From: Rotaria sordida
Lineage: Eukaryota; Rotifera; Eurotatoria; Philodinida; Philodinidae
Direction: 5' to 3'
Length of the DNA stretch: 64,000 nucleotides
Assembly (NCBI GenBank): GCA_905250125.1
Contig: CAJNOL010000434.1
Coordinates: forward strand, 62,001 to 126,000
Each line of letters opens with the position of its first letter. Positions within the stretch are counted from its first letter, which is position 1. A program made the translations under genes and the position numbers. Below the pieces are notes generated by a model that worked only from the letters and a program-made list of their open reading frames with translations, did no database searches and was not told the DNA's origin. Of this stretch, positions 1 through 11,205 are shown piece after piece.

Positions 1-1308
1 AGATCGTTTGAAATTTCTGTGCGATATTAATTGATGAAGAAGTTCACTAATGAGTAAAATATTTTTCAAAAGTTTCATGATAACTTGACGAATTACACAT
101 GCTCAGACACACTATTGACCATGTAGACACTATTGGGTAGATGGAGGGCAATCCAGAACAAAGTTAATATATGCATTATAAACCTCAACTCATGACAAGT
201 TGAAATAGTATTTATTATGAATTAAATTTCTTCTGAGATCAAAAAATGGCTCAGAGCGAAAAAGACTCTCATTTGACAATACGTATAAAAAACGTATGCA
301 TCCTTTGGTATTAATTCTTATCGGTTTACAATTGTTTCTTTTCCCATTATTTCTAAAGCATGGGATATATGTTGCTTCTGCCCATTCAATAGTGTGGTCA
401 AAGAAAAAAAACTCAAGTCTCATGATATTGTTCAATTTCCTTTTTCCACTACATGATCGCTGAATCTATCGAGCCATCCTACTCTAGGAGCAGGACATTT
501 GATGGATCAGACCACATCATTGGCCTGTTAGAGAGGCTAATATTTTATTTATAAAGTTATTTTATCAGTGGCTCTTCTGGAACTGCTATTTGGGGGTAAA
601 GGATTAAGTAGCTGCACAGAGCCAAAAACAAATATTATATTCACGATTTCTTTTCAAATCTACTTTTTGAAAATTACAGATGCACTTTTTTTTCTGATAA
701 TTCAATATATTCTATCCAACCATGTATAAAATAAATGTCAGAAGAAAATTTTGCAGAAATTTTGAAATGTACACAATTTATATATATATTGTTAATATTG
801 ATCTTTTTCATAAATGAATAAATGTAAATAAATAAAATTGGTTATGCGACTCAGAAAATTGTTTTTTGAAACCGATAGATTTATGATACATTCATTCCGG
901 GCAGCAGTATTTGCTAGATCTGCCTTGAGTCAAGCAGAAAAGCACGAGAAATTTTCCTGACCGACAAAAGTATGAAATAAATCGTCAACAACAGTTTATT
1001 GATATTATACTAAAAACTAAAGATAGACAAGCTTTCTTGAATTTTTCCTGGCAGACCACTTATTCCGGAGAACACCGTTCCAACCTTGATTTATAAATCA
1101 ATTGTCTGCCAAAGGCAGTAAATTACCTTCGGTAAAATGAATTCAACAAATTTCAAAGCTTTTCAAAATGTAACCAGAATCCACCAATGGATCTAGTTAT
1201 AGAACTTTAATAAATAGTTTATATTTTTCATTAATAACAATAATTTATGTCGATATAGAATTGATATTGAATATTTTATTTATTCAAAACTAAAAATTAC
1301 AGTCGATT
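1..1308. other. Non-coding stretch with a dispersed-repeat fragment
   Basis: No convincing coding region is visible. A short stretch at about 535-590 is similar to one at about 33357-33410, sharing the core TATCAGTGGCTCTTCT, so the region carries old repeat sequence. The longest open frames (for example 190-435, minus) have no recognisable domain and no splice context. Confidence 0.5.
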
Positions 1309-1660
1309 TTATCCCATAAATTCTCTTGGATCACCTTTGACAATAGCTTTAACTTTTCTTGCACTAGCTAATGATCGTTCTTGTGCATTTAGAATATTTT
1401 CTTCATTTTTAAAAAGATCGGATAAATCTTTGTCAAATATTGATGATCTATGAATATTACGATTGACATGAAGCATTTGTCTTTTCCGTGCATTGACATT
1501 ATAATCATCATCATCTAATTGATCATTAAAATCATAATGAACATTTCGTGCACTGAAAAACAAAAAAAAAACCTTTAATTTTTTTAAACAAACAAACATA
1601 CTGGATTAAAACGATAGTAAATGCTAATAATAACCAAATTAAATGGGAGTATATTTGCAT
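1309..1660 (-). CDS. Small secreted peptide precursor (possible neuropeptide), two exons
   Basis: Exon 1 is 1660-1602 and exon 2 is 1552-1309, split by a 49-nt intron with a GTATGT donor and a T-rich CAG acceptor; the phases match. Exon 1 is almost entirely a signal peptide starting MQIYSHLIWLLLAFTIVLI, so the product should enter the secretory pathway. The mature part is about 80 residues, acidic then basic, with no cysteines. It has a dibasic site (ARKR) about 15 residues after the signal peptide, a further basic site (SARKVK), and ends DPREFMG. A C-terminal glycine after a hydrophobic residue is the usual substrate for peptide amidation. Size, signal peptide, basic sites and terminal Gly fit a neuropeptide or peptide-hormone precursor. 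No known family is recognised, and it could be another kind of small secreted protein. The gene structure is more certain than the function. Confidence 0.66.
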
Positions 1661-2236
1661 GCTTGTGATCTTTTTCGATGTAATGATAAAATGTGAATGT
1701 GTGATGTTAATTTATAATCAGAGGGATTTCTTTTTATAGAAAGACGCACTTTTTTTTAAAGGATAGAAGAATATGTATATGCTTGGCTGGTTTCAAGTAA
1801 GAATGTATTGTTTTATAAATAAAAAAAAAAACCAGAGGAGCATCACATTTTATATCTTCTAAGTGCCCATAAGCAATAACTCCCACTTTCTTAATTGTCT
1901 TTTTCTTTTCTTTATTCTTTTTACGTTTTTTTTCTTTATAGTATCTATATAAACGTATCACGCTCAATATGAATACATGACATGTAAATCTAATCAAGTA
2001 AGCATAGGAATATTTTTGTGATGAATGAAAACAATGACCTGATAAGTTTTAATATAAATAGCAAATATTCATTTTTATCTTGATTGAAGTGTGTCTATTG
2101 AAATAAATGCTTTTTTTATTCAAGTATTTGAAAGGATTCTAAAACGCGGAAAATTTTTTATTTTCTTTATCTAAGTAATGAAGCGACTTTTTTATTTTTT
2201 TATTTTAATGAAATAACAAAAGACAAAATAAATGAA
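1661..2236. other. AT-rich intergenic spacer
   Basis: This lies between the start of the secreted-peptide gene and the stop of the next minus-strand gene. It contains T- and A-runs and no supported exon. It should hold the promoter of the first gene and the 3' UTR of the second. Confidence 0.5.
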
Positions 2237-5200
2237 TTATAATGATTGAAGAAGAATTTGTCGTTGATCAATAATATATGTATAAATCGCATAACGTCGT
2301 TGTTCATCTGTCCATTGTGTAATATTACTAAAATGTTGAATAATTTTTTCAATAAATTGTTCATCAGTTAATTTATTTTCTTCATCATCAAGTTTTCTTT
2401 TATTATTATTTGTTATCCAACGTCGTTCATTTGTTGTTGTTGTTTGTATATATTTTAATAATTGTCCAAGTAATTTTTGATCATATATATAACGAAGTAA
2501 TGTTGGTGATAATGTATGAAGTAAATTTTTTGGATAAATAGATGTTGTTGTTGATGATAATGATGATAATGATAAACGTTCTTGTTCAATTTGTAAAAGA
2601 ATAAGTGTTGGTGAAACATTTTGAAGAATAATATCTAATATATAATCAAAGAAAATATTATATGAACAAGGTATAAAACAATAATCAGTTGAAATTGATA
2701 ATAATGTTTGTTGTTGTTGTTGTTGTTGTTGTTGAGTATTTGATGAATAATTTTCATAAAGATATATTAATGTATCAATACAAAATGATATTGTTGAATG
2801 ACGTTGATCAGATAAATGTGATATAGGAAAAAGTGAACAAATTTGAAGACGTGATTCAAGAGAATTATCATTTAATTTTTGAATTAAATTTTCTATATCA
2901 AGTGCAAGTAATGGACTATTATTAACTATAGAATTTGATTCATCTTGCATTGTTGGACTTTGTGGTGTATCACTAAAATAGATAAATATAAATATATATA
3001 TATATTTCTAAATAATTGTATTCATTCGTGTATTATCTTCCATACGTTTGTTTTGCATATGTAGCTTACGAAGAAACATTCTCAACTGGTCAAATCGCTG
3101 CTTAAACGATAGATCTTAATCAATTAGGGTTTGATTTTCGAGGCTTCTGAACCGAGATATATGTACAATTATTACTATTACTAGTTTTACTGTACTAATA
3201 TATTCGATATCTTGACTAAACATGTTTGACATACTAATTGATTATCAAAAAATAATATGTACTCTTGTTCAATGATACAAGTATTGATTTATTTGACATT
3301 TTCGACATATATATTCATTTCATAATGAGCGTGCATATGGATATGTCAACTCATTTGTGAGTACTTAAGTTAATAAGAATTGAAAGTATGAATTCGCGTG
3401 TTTTTGCATCATGTGATAACATGTTTATAAATCAAAAAAGAATCAACAAAAAACAAAGAAAAATCGAGTAAATCATTTAATCGATGAAAATGAGAGTTTT
3501 TGAAAAAAAAATATGCAATACATAATATATAGCTACAATAATTGCATCGAATGAATGAACATGCAAAACAATCATGCACATGATATTTGTAATATTAGTA
3601 GAAATTATATGTCGTGATTAAATATATATATATATTCAGCACGACCATGCACTCGTCTAGACATTCCTTCTTTCACTTTACATATCGGCCTCTTTTTAAC
3701 TAATACATCCGTAAACAAATTATCTCTCTTTTCTGATTTCGACTATCAAAAATTCTATGCAAGATGCGCATTCGAGAAAAAAAAAGATTTTATTTCGATC
3801 AGTGATATATACATGAAAGATTAAGAGTCTATTGCATGGATAAATAGTAGAATGTCTTGCCTATAATAATATATACAGTAAATCTATATTGGATTTATTT
3901 TTAATATTGTTTCTGATAGAATCCAATGCGAACTATTTTGAGAATAGATCCAAGACAAATCACGAGGAACGTATAGCAGCACTGGGACCTCACGCTCCCA
4001 TCGTATCGAACACTTGCAAGATGGATAAAGCGTTTTCATGAAGGAAGAGAAGATGTCAATGAAGACTCTCGATTTGATCGTCCATTTTCCAAGCTGACAG
4101 ATGTAAATATTGAACTAGTACGACAGGTTATCAACAATGATCCACATTCAACTTGTAATGATATTGTAGCTGAGACCCCTCTCTTTCTATTCTGTAAATC
4201 AAACGGTTGTGTTCTTGTATATAGTGTAGGTAAAGACAAGTCAATAGATCATAACTATTATATGGAAAGTTGCTTCAAGCCTATTGTCAATGAAACATGA
4301 AAATAAAGGAAGTCATCAAATACATAAGGTATAAAATTACTTCATGACAATGTTCGACCTCATACTCATCCAGATATTATTAATTATTTAACACAAGAAA
4401 GTCTTAATATAATACTGAATCCGCCATTTTCACCAGACCTTGCAGCATGCGATTTTTGTTTAAATGATTATATCAAGCGTAACTTAATTCACCAAACAAA
4501 TAAAAATTCATTGATTCGTGCGGTTTTTAACATAGTTAAAAATATTCCAGAAGAAAAATTTAAAAGAACATTAGATAAATTATTACAAAGAATGGAACTT
4601 TGTATAAATAATTATGGTGACTATTTCAAAATATTTCATAAAATACAATTAAAATTATTCCTAACTAGTTTTGGTATTTAATACGATGGAAAAATCTTCA
4701 ATGTTCTCAATAGAGAGATTTTATTGTATGTTTGTTTTGTCATATTAAAAAATTTTATTTTGAAATTTTTTTTGTATTCTTGCTAGAAATCTATTTATTA
4801 ATTTATATCTTACTTACTCAATAATTATTATATTATTTTGATTTGTTTCTTCATTTGTTTTATTAGTCTTTTCTATTTTAGACTTTTGTATAATATAATG
4901 AAAATAAAAAAGTTTTAATAAACGTTGATAATTTTCAATATTAGAATTTAAATGAATTTTATCAATTGTTTCTTGATAAAGTTTTAAACATGAAGATGTT
5001 TGAGATTGTTGTAATAAATTAAGACATTCAATAAATAAATTAAAATTTTCAATTAATTCAAAATTATTTATTTCATTTTGTTTATTTATTAAAGTTTTTA
5101 TTGATATTGTTGTACATATAAATATATAATCTTTATATATTTCACTATTAAGTAATGATGAAAGATTAAGTATTGATTGAATATAAATAGGAAATGATGT

Positions 5201-7320
5201 ACAAAAAATAAAACATTCTAATGGACATCGAATTGTAGAATTATGAGCACGATCAATAAGTATACGTAATTCTAATAATTTTTGACGACGATTAGTGGAT
5301 TCACTAAAAATATGAGAAAGTAATATCAATATTTCGAAACAAATATGAAAATAGAAATTAAACTGTATCGAACAAACTAATATTTAAATAGTTCAGATTG
5401 TTAATCATATATATACTGTTTCATCAAGAGTAGTCACATCCCAGAACATATTTATCAATTCTATGATGATTCTCAACCTATAGTTATATGACAATCTAGA
5501 CATTATGTAATTGTAGAAGAAGGATATCGAACGTTATGAAAAAAAGTCGATATACTTGAAAAATACATGTTGAATAATAAGAAAGTCTATGACAAAATAT
5601 GAAGTCTAATCAAGCTTTATGATTAGTTGCCTTTCTAAATTCATGAATTACTTTATTGTAAGAGATTTTGATATTTTTAGGAACACATAGTAAGAAGAAC
5701 AATAACATCAAGAGAACTTATTCTATTGTCGAGCGATTCAATCAAAAAAACAAAACATACCAACGAAAAAGACATCATTTTGATAAATATTAAAGCTTCT
5801 TTGAGATTGTTACAGTACATAAATTACACCTACCTTAATGCAAGTTTGTTAAGAAAAATTTTCCATTTTTTAGACTCAAAATTTTCCATTTTTTTTTCTC
5901 GAAGGCGATGAAACATTTTCGTTTAAAAAAAGACATCAAAATTTTCACATTATTTTACTTTTTTTGTGAAAAATTAGCTTTTGACAAAACAAAAATGGCG
6001 AACTATCCCCATTTCTCAAGCACAATATATTATACCAAACTGAAATCTTTTTCTACTATTCTTAGAAAGTATTTTGGATGTTCAGATTTTTTTTTTGTTT
6101 GCATACTATTAATATTTACCACAGTTTACAAAGAAAATTCTAGCGGAAAAAATATGTATTTCTGAAGATGTTCTCAAGATTTATTCGAAAAAAAGAAGGT
6201 AATAGGAAACCAAAAGAATGATAAATGATGTAGGAATAAAGAATTTTTTGTAATTTATTTTCTTTTCTTTTATTCACTAAGATTTTTCTTCGTCAAAAAT
6301 TCTTAATTTTAATCTTATAAAATATTTTTTCTCAAAATAATACATACATTTGATTACCATGATAAAGAATAAATTGTTGCCATGAAAAATTTTCTTGTAC
6401 ACTCATAGCTAAATTCATTAATTTTTCAATTTGTTCAATAGGATTATCACATTGATATGTTCGATCATAATTTCCTTCTAATTTAATATGAATATTTGTT
6501 ATATAATTATTTTTAAAACATTTTATTAAATATTCTAAATAAAATTCAATAGCATAAATTAACCATTTATGACATAAATGTGATTGAATATTTAAACGTT
6601 GACGATTTTCTAATACAATTGGTAAAAGATCTTGTACAAATAAACAACGTAATATATTTAATGATGTTAGTTTTGTATTAAAACCAATTTTATCTTCTGT
6701 ATTTATTATTAATTGAAGGATTGATGATATTGATGATGATGATGATAATAATGATAAACAAGCAAAAGCTTTTTTACGACATTGATTTAATGATTCTATT
6801 GATTTTGTTGATAATAAAAGATTTTTTTCAAGTTCATCATACCATTTACGTATTAATAATGATGATATTATATCACGTGTTGATGATGATAAAAGTGAAT
6901 AAAGATGATAATAAGAAAATTGATCTTTTTCAATTAAACTAAAATTTTTTATTTGAATTTATTTTTGAAGAGAAAAAAAAAACAAATTTTCTCTTACTTA
7001 TTAGAAGAAGTTGTAAATATTAATTGAAATTCATCTTGTAAATAATTATTTTTATCTATTTCATTTATATGATATTGTAAAATATGTTCTATTATAAATG
7101 TTAATAATATATAAGAATTTTGTTCACGAAATAAACGATATAAATCAATTAAAACATTAATTTGATCACCATAAATTGATAATGTTGTTAAAAGCCATGC
7201 ATGAGCACGAGGAGTTTCTCTCATAGTTTCATTTTCATTTGAAGTTGAAAGATTTGAACGAATTTGGTCTATCAAATAGACTAAATTAGGATTTGACGAT
7301 GTATCAATTTCGATAGTCAT
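2237..7320 (-). CDS. Unrecognised ~710-residue helical protein, four exons
   Basis: The exons are about 7320-7005, 6938-6345, 5307-4822 and 2970-2237. All three junctions keep the frame: Asn is split at intron 1 and Asp at intron 3. The start is the ATG at 7320. The product is leucine- and isoleucine-rich and looks like an all-helical repeat or scaffold protein, with no signal peptide, membrane segment or catalytic motif. Exon 2 contains a serine run. Exon 4 has a run of nine glutamines just upstream of TLLSIS, and a basic KRKLDDEE patch near the C-terminus. Large helical subunits of transcription complexes look like this in general terms, but I could not match a family and assign none. Intron 3 (about 1.85 kb) is far longer than the others because it holds a mariner relic and other repeat sequence. 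The codon pattern is uniform across exons. Confidence 0.72.
3228..3290. repeat. Dispersed repeat copy (pair with 10756-10817)
   Basis: This ~62-bp stretch, inside intron 3 of the helical-protein gene, is similar along its length to 10756-10817. Both contain TTGATnAT, a TnCTTGnTCAA core and GATACAAGTATTGA. It is probably a fragment of an uncharacterised element. Confidence 0.6.
3990..4690 (+). mobile_element. Dead mariner-family transposase inside an intron
   Basis: The plus-strand translation from about 4020 gives a mariner-like helix-turn-helix segment: RWIKRFHEGREDVNEDSR, then RPFSKLTD and DPHSTCNDI. From about 4345 it resumes with the catalytic C-terminal part: LHDNVRPHTHPDI, then NPPFSPDLAACDF, which carries the last acidic residue of the DDD triad, then a helical tail ending at about 4635. 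The middle, including the first catalytic aspartate, is missing or scrambled, and no single frame spans the copy. It therefore cannot encode a working transposase. It sits antisense within intron 3 of the host gene. No clear terminal inverted repeats were found. Family assignment is confident; the ends are approximate. Confidence 0.85.
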
Positions 7321-8678
7321 TTTTAATTAATTGAATAATTTTTCATTTTTTTTTTCAATTTTCATAGCTTATTGAAATCATTGACGAATAGAAACTATTC
7401 GATAGATGACTCTTCATATTGCATGTTTGTCTGCATTAGCGCCGGTACCCATAAGAACTATCNNNNNNNNNNNNNNNNNNNNNNNNNNNNNNNNNNNNNN
7501 NNNNNNNNNNNNNNNNNNNNNNNNNNNNNNNNNNNNNNNNNNNNNNNNNNNNNNNNNNNNNNAACTATCAGTAGATCGGCAGCCAGGAAACAACAATCGG
7601 TATATTGCGATAAAATGGCGGTTAGAAAATAGCCAATTGTTTAAGTATCAAACTACTGCTGATATAACGCACATTATTCTGAACGGCCTACTGAGGGTTT
7701 ATCGACAATTTTTGTCCAGTTCCAATTATATGGGTAGATAAGATGATTATCTTGTGTTTTACCATGAATGCAAAATTATATTCTAACTATTATTTTCTGA
7801 GGACAAAACTCTGTTGTATGGTAGTGCGCATCATCTTCGTGAAAAGTGTGATCTTCAAATCTTGATTTTATCAGAAATTTTTATCATGATGTGATAATCA
7901 GTAATCGATATCAATGAAACAATATGTCATTATATTGTAAATCTATTAAACGTTTGGCAATCATATCACTTTTACTGGCGATAGTAGAATTTAAAAATTT
8001 ATTTGAAATTGATTACAGGTGACTAATTATTATTGTGCTATATTCTGATTAAACTAAAACCTTCCATAATAGAAGATTCCGAAGTCTTCTTTTGTGTCTC
8101 ATTGATTTTCATCATTTTTAATTTAAAAAATGTTTTTTTTCAGAGAATCAAAACAATTATGAGAACTTGAAAAGAGACTTTTAGGATTTTCAAAGCCTAG
8201 AAATGCTATTGACCTCAATTTTTTAAGATTTTGTAGCTTAAAACCTTGAAACATAGGACTTATATTGATAAAAATATACTAATTAAAATTCCAATTTCTC
8301 GAGAAATTAATTAATCAAGGATAATGTTCTATTAAGTTTGGTGCATTGTCATTCTGAGCAGAGTGCATTTCATTAAGAAAATAAATTTATTCGTTTGATT
8401 ACGCATCGACAAAGATAGTGGCGGAACCAGGATTCCGGTCTAGGAGGAGCTGAGCTCTATATTCATTGTCCAAAGTTCGTCGAACGTAACAAGATGTGCT
8501 CTTTGCGACACATTTTCTCAAGCCATCGTACAGACGTGCAGAATCTACCGGTGTGCGCGAACGGCCGTTCGGGGAAATTTTTGAAAATTTAGTAGTATCT
8601 GAGAAAACTTTTTTGATAAATACTTTCTTCTATGGAGAAAATTTTTCAATTTACTAAATAAATTTCAGTTTATTTATA
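7321..8678. other. Intergenic sequence with an assembly gap
   Basis: No supported gene is seen. The stretch is upstream of the helical-protein gene, so its left end should hold that promoter. A 100-N gap interrupts it. Open frames overlapping the gap consist largely of unknown bases. Confidence 0.5.
7463..7562. other. Assembly gap (100 N)
   Basis: There are exactly 100 Ns, a placeholder length. The base strings on both sides match: AACTATC ends the left flank and begins the right flank. Confidence 0.99.
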
Positions 8679-9280
8679 TACAGGATGGATCGAAAGTAAG
8701 GAAACATAACATTTTTTCGATTTCGTCTCGATACATGAATAATAAAATCTCATATTTATATTACATTTACTAGGTGGTGATAGTCTCATGTGTAGCTTGT
8801 TAACAGTCTCGAGGCTTCATAGTTTATTTCAAAAGCGCATCAATATATTTTGTATACTCTTTTGTGACTGTAGAAAAATTGACTATTTTTGGTCGAATTT
8901 TATATTCGCTTTTTTTGTTTGATTGAACTAATTTGAAGAATACATTGAATAGTATGTTCTTTTCTGAATCTCTTGAAGATAAAACAATGGAAAAAAAATC
9001 ATACAAATATGTTTTAGCCTGAAAATTGATACAGTCAGACGGAAAGTGGTTATCAAATTCTACAAGAAAGCAATAATTCTTATTCCAGTCACACAGGAGT
9101 ATATAAGATAAACCAATGTGTCTTTGAAACAAACTCTTGAGCCCAGAGATGAATGATATGCTATGCTTCTGAGTACCACTACCTAGTATATGTGACTATA
9201 AATAAGAGATTTTATTAGTCATGTATAGAGACGAGATTAAAAAAATATTGTGTTTCCTTACTTTTGGCCCATCCTGTATA
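8679..9280. mobile_element. TA-flanked inverted-repeat element, mariner-type ends (602 bp)
   Basis: The left end reads TACAGGATGGATCGAAAGTA and the right end is its near-complement, ACTTTTGGCCCATCCTGTA. Inverted similarity continues inward over about 75 bp, including a shared segment with TCTCGATACATGA and its complement. TA dinucleotides flank both ends, as for Tc1/mariner insertions. The terminal motif (GGATGG..C.AAAGTAAGGAAA) matches the element at 18832-19090. A 102-codon minus-strand frame (8824-9132) lies inside. It has no transposase motif and may be a relic or chance. Confidence 0.85.
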
Positions 9281-9296
9281 CATCGATAAAGCCTTC

Positions 9297-10254
9297 TAAC
9301 GGGTGGAGCAAAAGTTCTGCATTAATTTTGTTTTTGAAGTTACACTGTGATGGAATCTCATAGAGATTTTATTTTCTTTTTTTGTTATAAAGAGTAAAGT
9401 GTCTAGTGCAAAAATATACAAATGAATATCATTGACAATGTTTGATAGAGACTACAGAAACTTTAGAACGAAAAGTATTGAAAAATGATTTTGCAACTTT
9501 TTTTTCAACTTGACAAAGATGTCATTTAATCTGACTGATTTTATTTTTATTCGTCTAATCCGAGTTCTACAAGCTATAGATAGTGAAGTCTTGTAGCACA
9601 AAAAAGAAGCCTTTTTATATTTTTACAATGGTTGAAATGAACTCCTTAATGATATTATTTAATGTCTGCATTTTTCATCATTCTCGATTACAATTGGAAA
9701 AATAAATTCTATTCGGATAGAGAGATTGTCAGAAATTATATATTTCATATGAAAATCAAAGCTTAATGAATTCTCTATCGCACGATATTATTTGAAATAG
9801 GACACAGATTTTCTGTATGATATTCAACCAAACATTTGTTTTTGTATTGAAAATCATTAATCCTCAAAATAAAATCTTTTAATGATATACTCTTCTGTTT
9901 ATTCTCTTGTATGCTAGACCAATTGTTCTAATACTACATGAAAGCCTTCTTTTTAATAGACAGTTATATATATATATATATATACGATTCTCAAAAACCA
10001 CCTCATAATGATCAAGAAAAAGCTCAAACAAATATTTTTGGATTAAAATATTCTCATTAAAGTTGCAGAATCCTTTTTAATGCTTTCCGTTCTAAAGTTT
10101 CTGTAGTCTCTATCAAACATTTTCAATAATATTCATTTGTATATTTTTGCACTAGACACTTTACTCTTTCTAATAAAAAAAAATTCCTATGAGATTCCAT
10201 TACAGCGCTACATCAAAAACAAAATTAATACAGAACTTTTGCCCCCACCCGTTA
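9297..10254. mobile_element. Foldback element with ~205-bp inverted arms (958 bp)
   Basis: The arms at about 9297-9500 and 10050-10254 are reverse complements with few mismatches. They begin TAACGGGTGGAGCAAAAGTT and end in the complement, CCCACCCGTTA. TA flanks suggest a Tc1/mariner-type insertion. The core GGGTGG..CAAAAGT resembles the ends of the elements at 8679-9280 and 18832-19090. The ~550-bp interior is AT-rich with no transposase coding, so it is non-autonomous. It starts only 16 bp after the preceding element. Confidence 0.9.
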
Positions 10255-11205
10255 CTTCTCTTTTTGCTTTTCTTTTCATTAAACTTCTGAAAGACTCATC
10301 CGTGTCTTTATCTTAGTGTCAGTATCACTTACTTTTATTTACGCTTATAATGCACCTTGTCACTTCTTTTACCTTGTCTCTTTGTGTATATTCATGAAAC
10401 GATATGTACTATTTGAGTTCTCCTTTTTTCTTCTATGTTTTCCTAATGGAATGCTACTACTTACCGTTTTTTCTCCGTTGGTATATACAGTTGTTGTTGT
10501 ATGTATGCATACAATACCACTAGGATGACTAATATATGGTCATCAGTGACTGAATCAAATTATTTTTCGTTAGTTCGAGTTCAGTTCAGTTCAGTTTGGA
10601 TTTACTTTTAAAAATTGATTCGAGTTCAGCTCGGTCCAACCTTATTTTTGAAAAGTAGTTCGAGTTCGGTTCTATTCGAATAACCCTAGTCCCGCAAAAT
10701 CAGGAATACACGATTTGACGGTATATCATTGTTTATCATTGAAGATACGAGTTTGTTTAACATACTGGTTGATGATTAAAAAGTAGCATGTATTCTTGCT
10801 CAAAGATACAAGTATTGAGGGTGTGAGTGTACAGATCTCTTTAATCACACCCACACCTTTTATATAAACAATCAAACAACTCAAGCAGCTCAAGTAACTG
10901 TTATTTTTTTGTCCATATCTATCAATTCTGATCTTTATCTAAATATATGATAGACTGATGAATCATTTTGTTTTGTTTTGTTTTTTTTTGCAAAGTCAAA
11001 TATCGTTATATATTTATTTGTCATTTTAATTTCATGAATAAACAATAAGTTTTCTTGATTCGAAGGACAACATGTATTGATTCTTTTTTTATTCGAAACA
11101 AAAAGAAATTCTTTCATACAAAAATCTTTATAATGATTCCAAGAATTGACAACAGACAAAAAACAAAGAATAAGTTCAAATCAATTTTATTCACAATTAT
11201 GATAT
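10255..11205. repeat. Non-coding stretch with degenerate short repeats
   Basis: No gene is visible. At about 10565-10680 several imperfect copies of TTCGAGTTCAGTTC-like units occur. At 10756-10817 there is a second copy of the repeat in the intron at 3228-3290, directly followed by the opposed telomere-like motif pair at 10819-10857. The rest is AT-rich sequence before the 3' end of the next gene. Confidence 0.6.
10819..10857. repeat. Opposed telomere-like motifs (GGGTGTGAGTG ... CACCCACACC)
   Basis: A G-rich GGGTGTGAGTG and a C-rich CACACCCACACC face each other across a ~16-bp spacer, forming a potential hairpin. The same arrangement occurs at 56852-56924 and 62718-62760. The right arm contains CCCACA, the complement of the TGTGGG unit reported as the bdelloid telomere repeat. 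Confidence 0.75.

Noticed and set aside
6721-6942. Plus-strand Met/Ile/Asp-rich frame
   Set aside because: Antisense of exon 2 of the helical-protein gene; its composition comes from TCA/ATG repeats in the real exon.
10316-10528. Hydrophobic plus-strand frame (70 codons)
   Set aside because: Phe/Leu/Val-rich reading of T-rich DNA with no start context, splice partner or homologue recognised.
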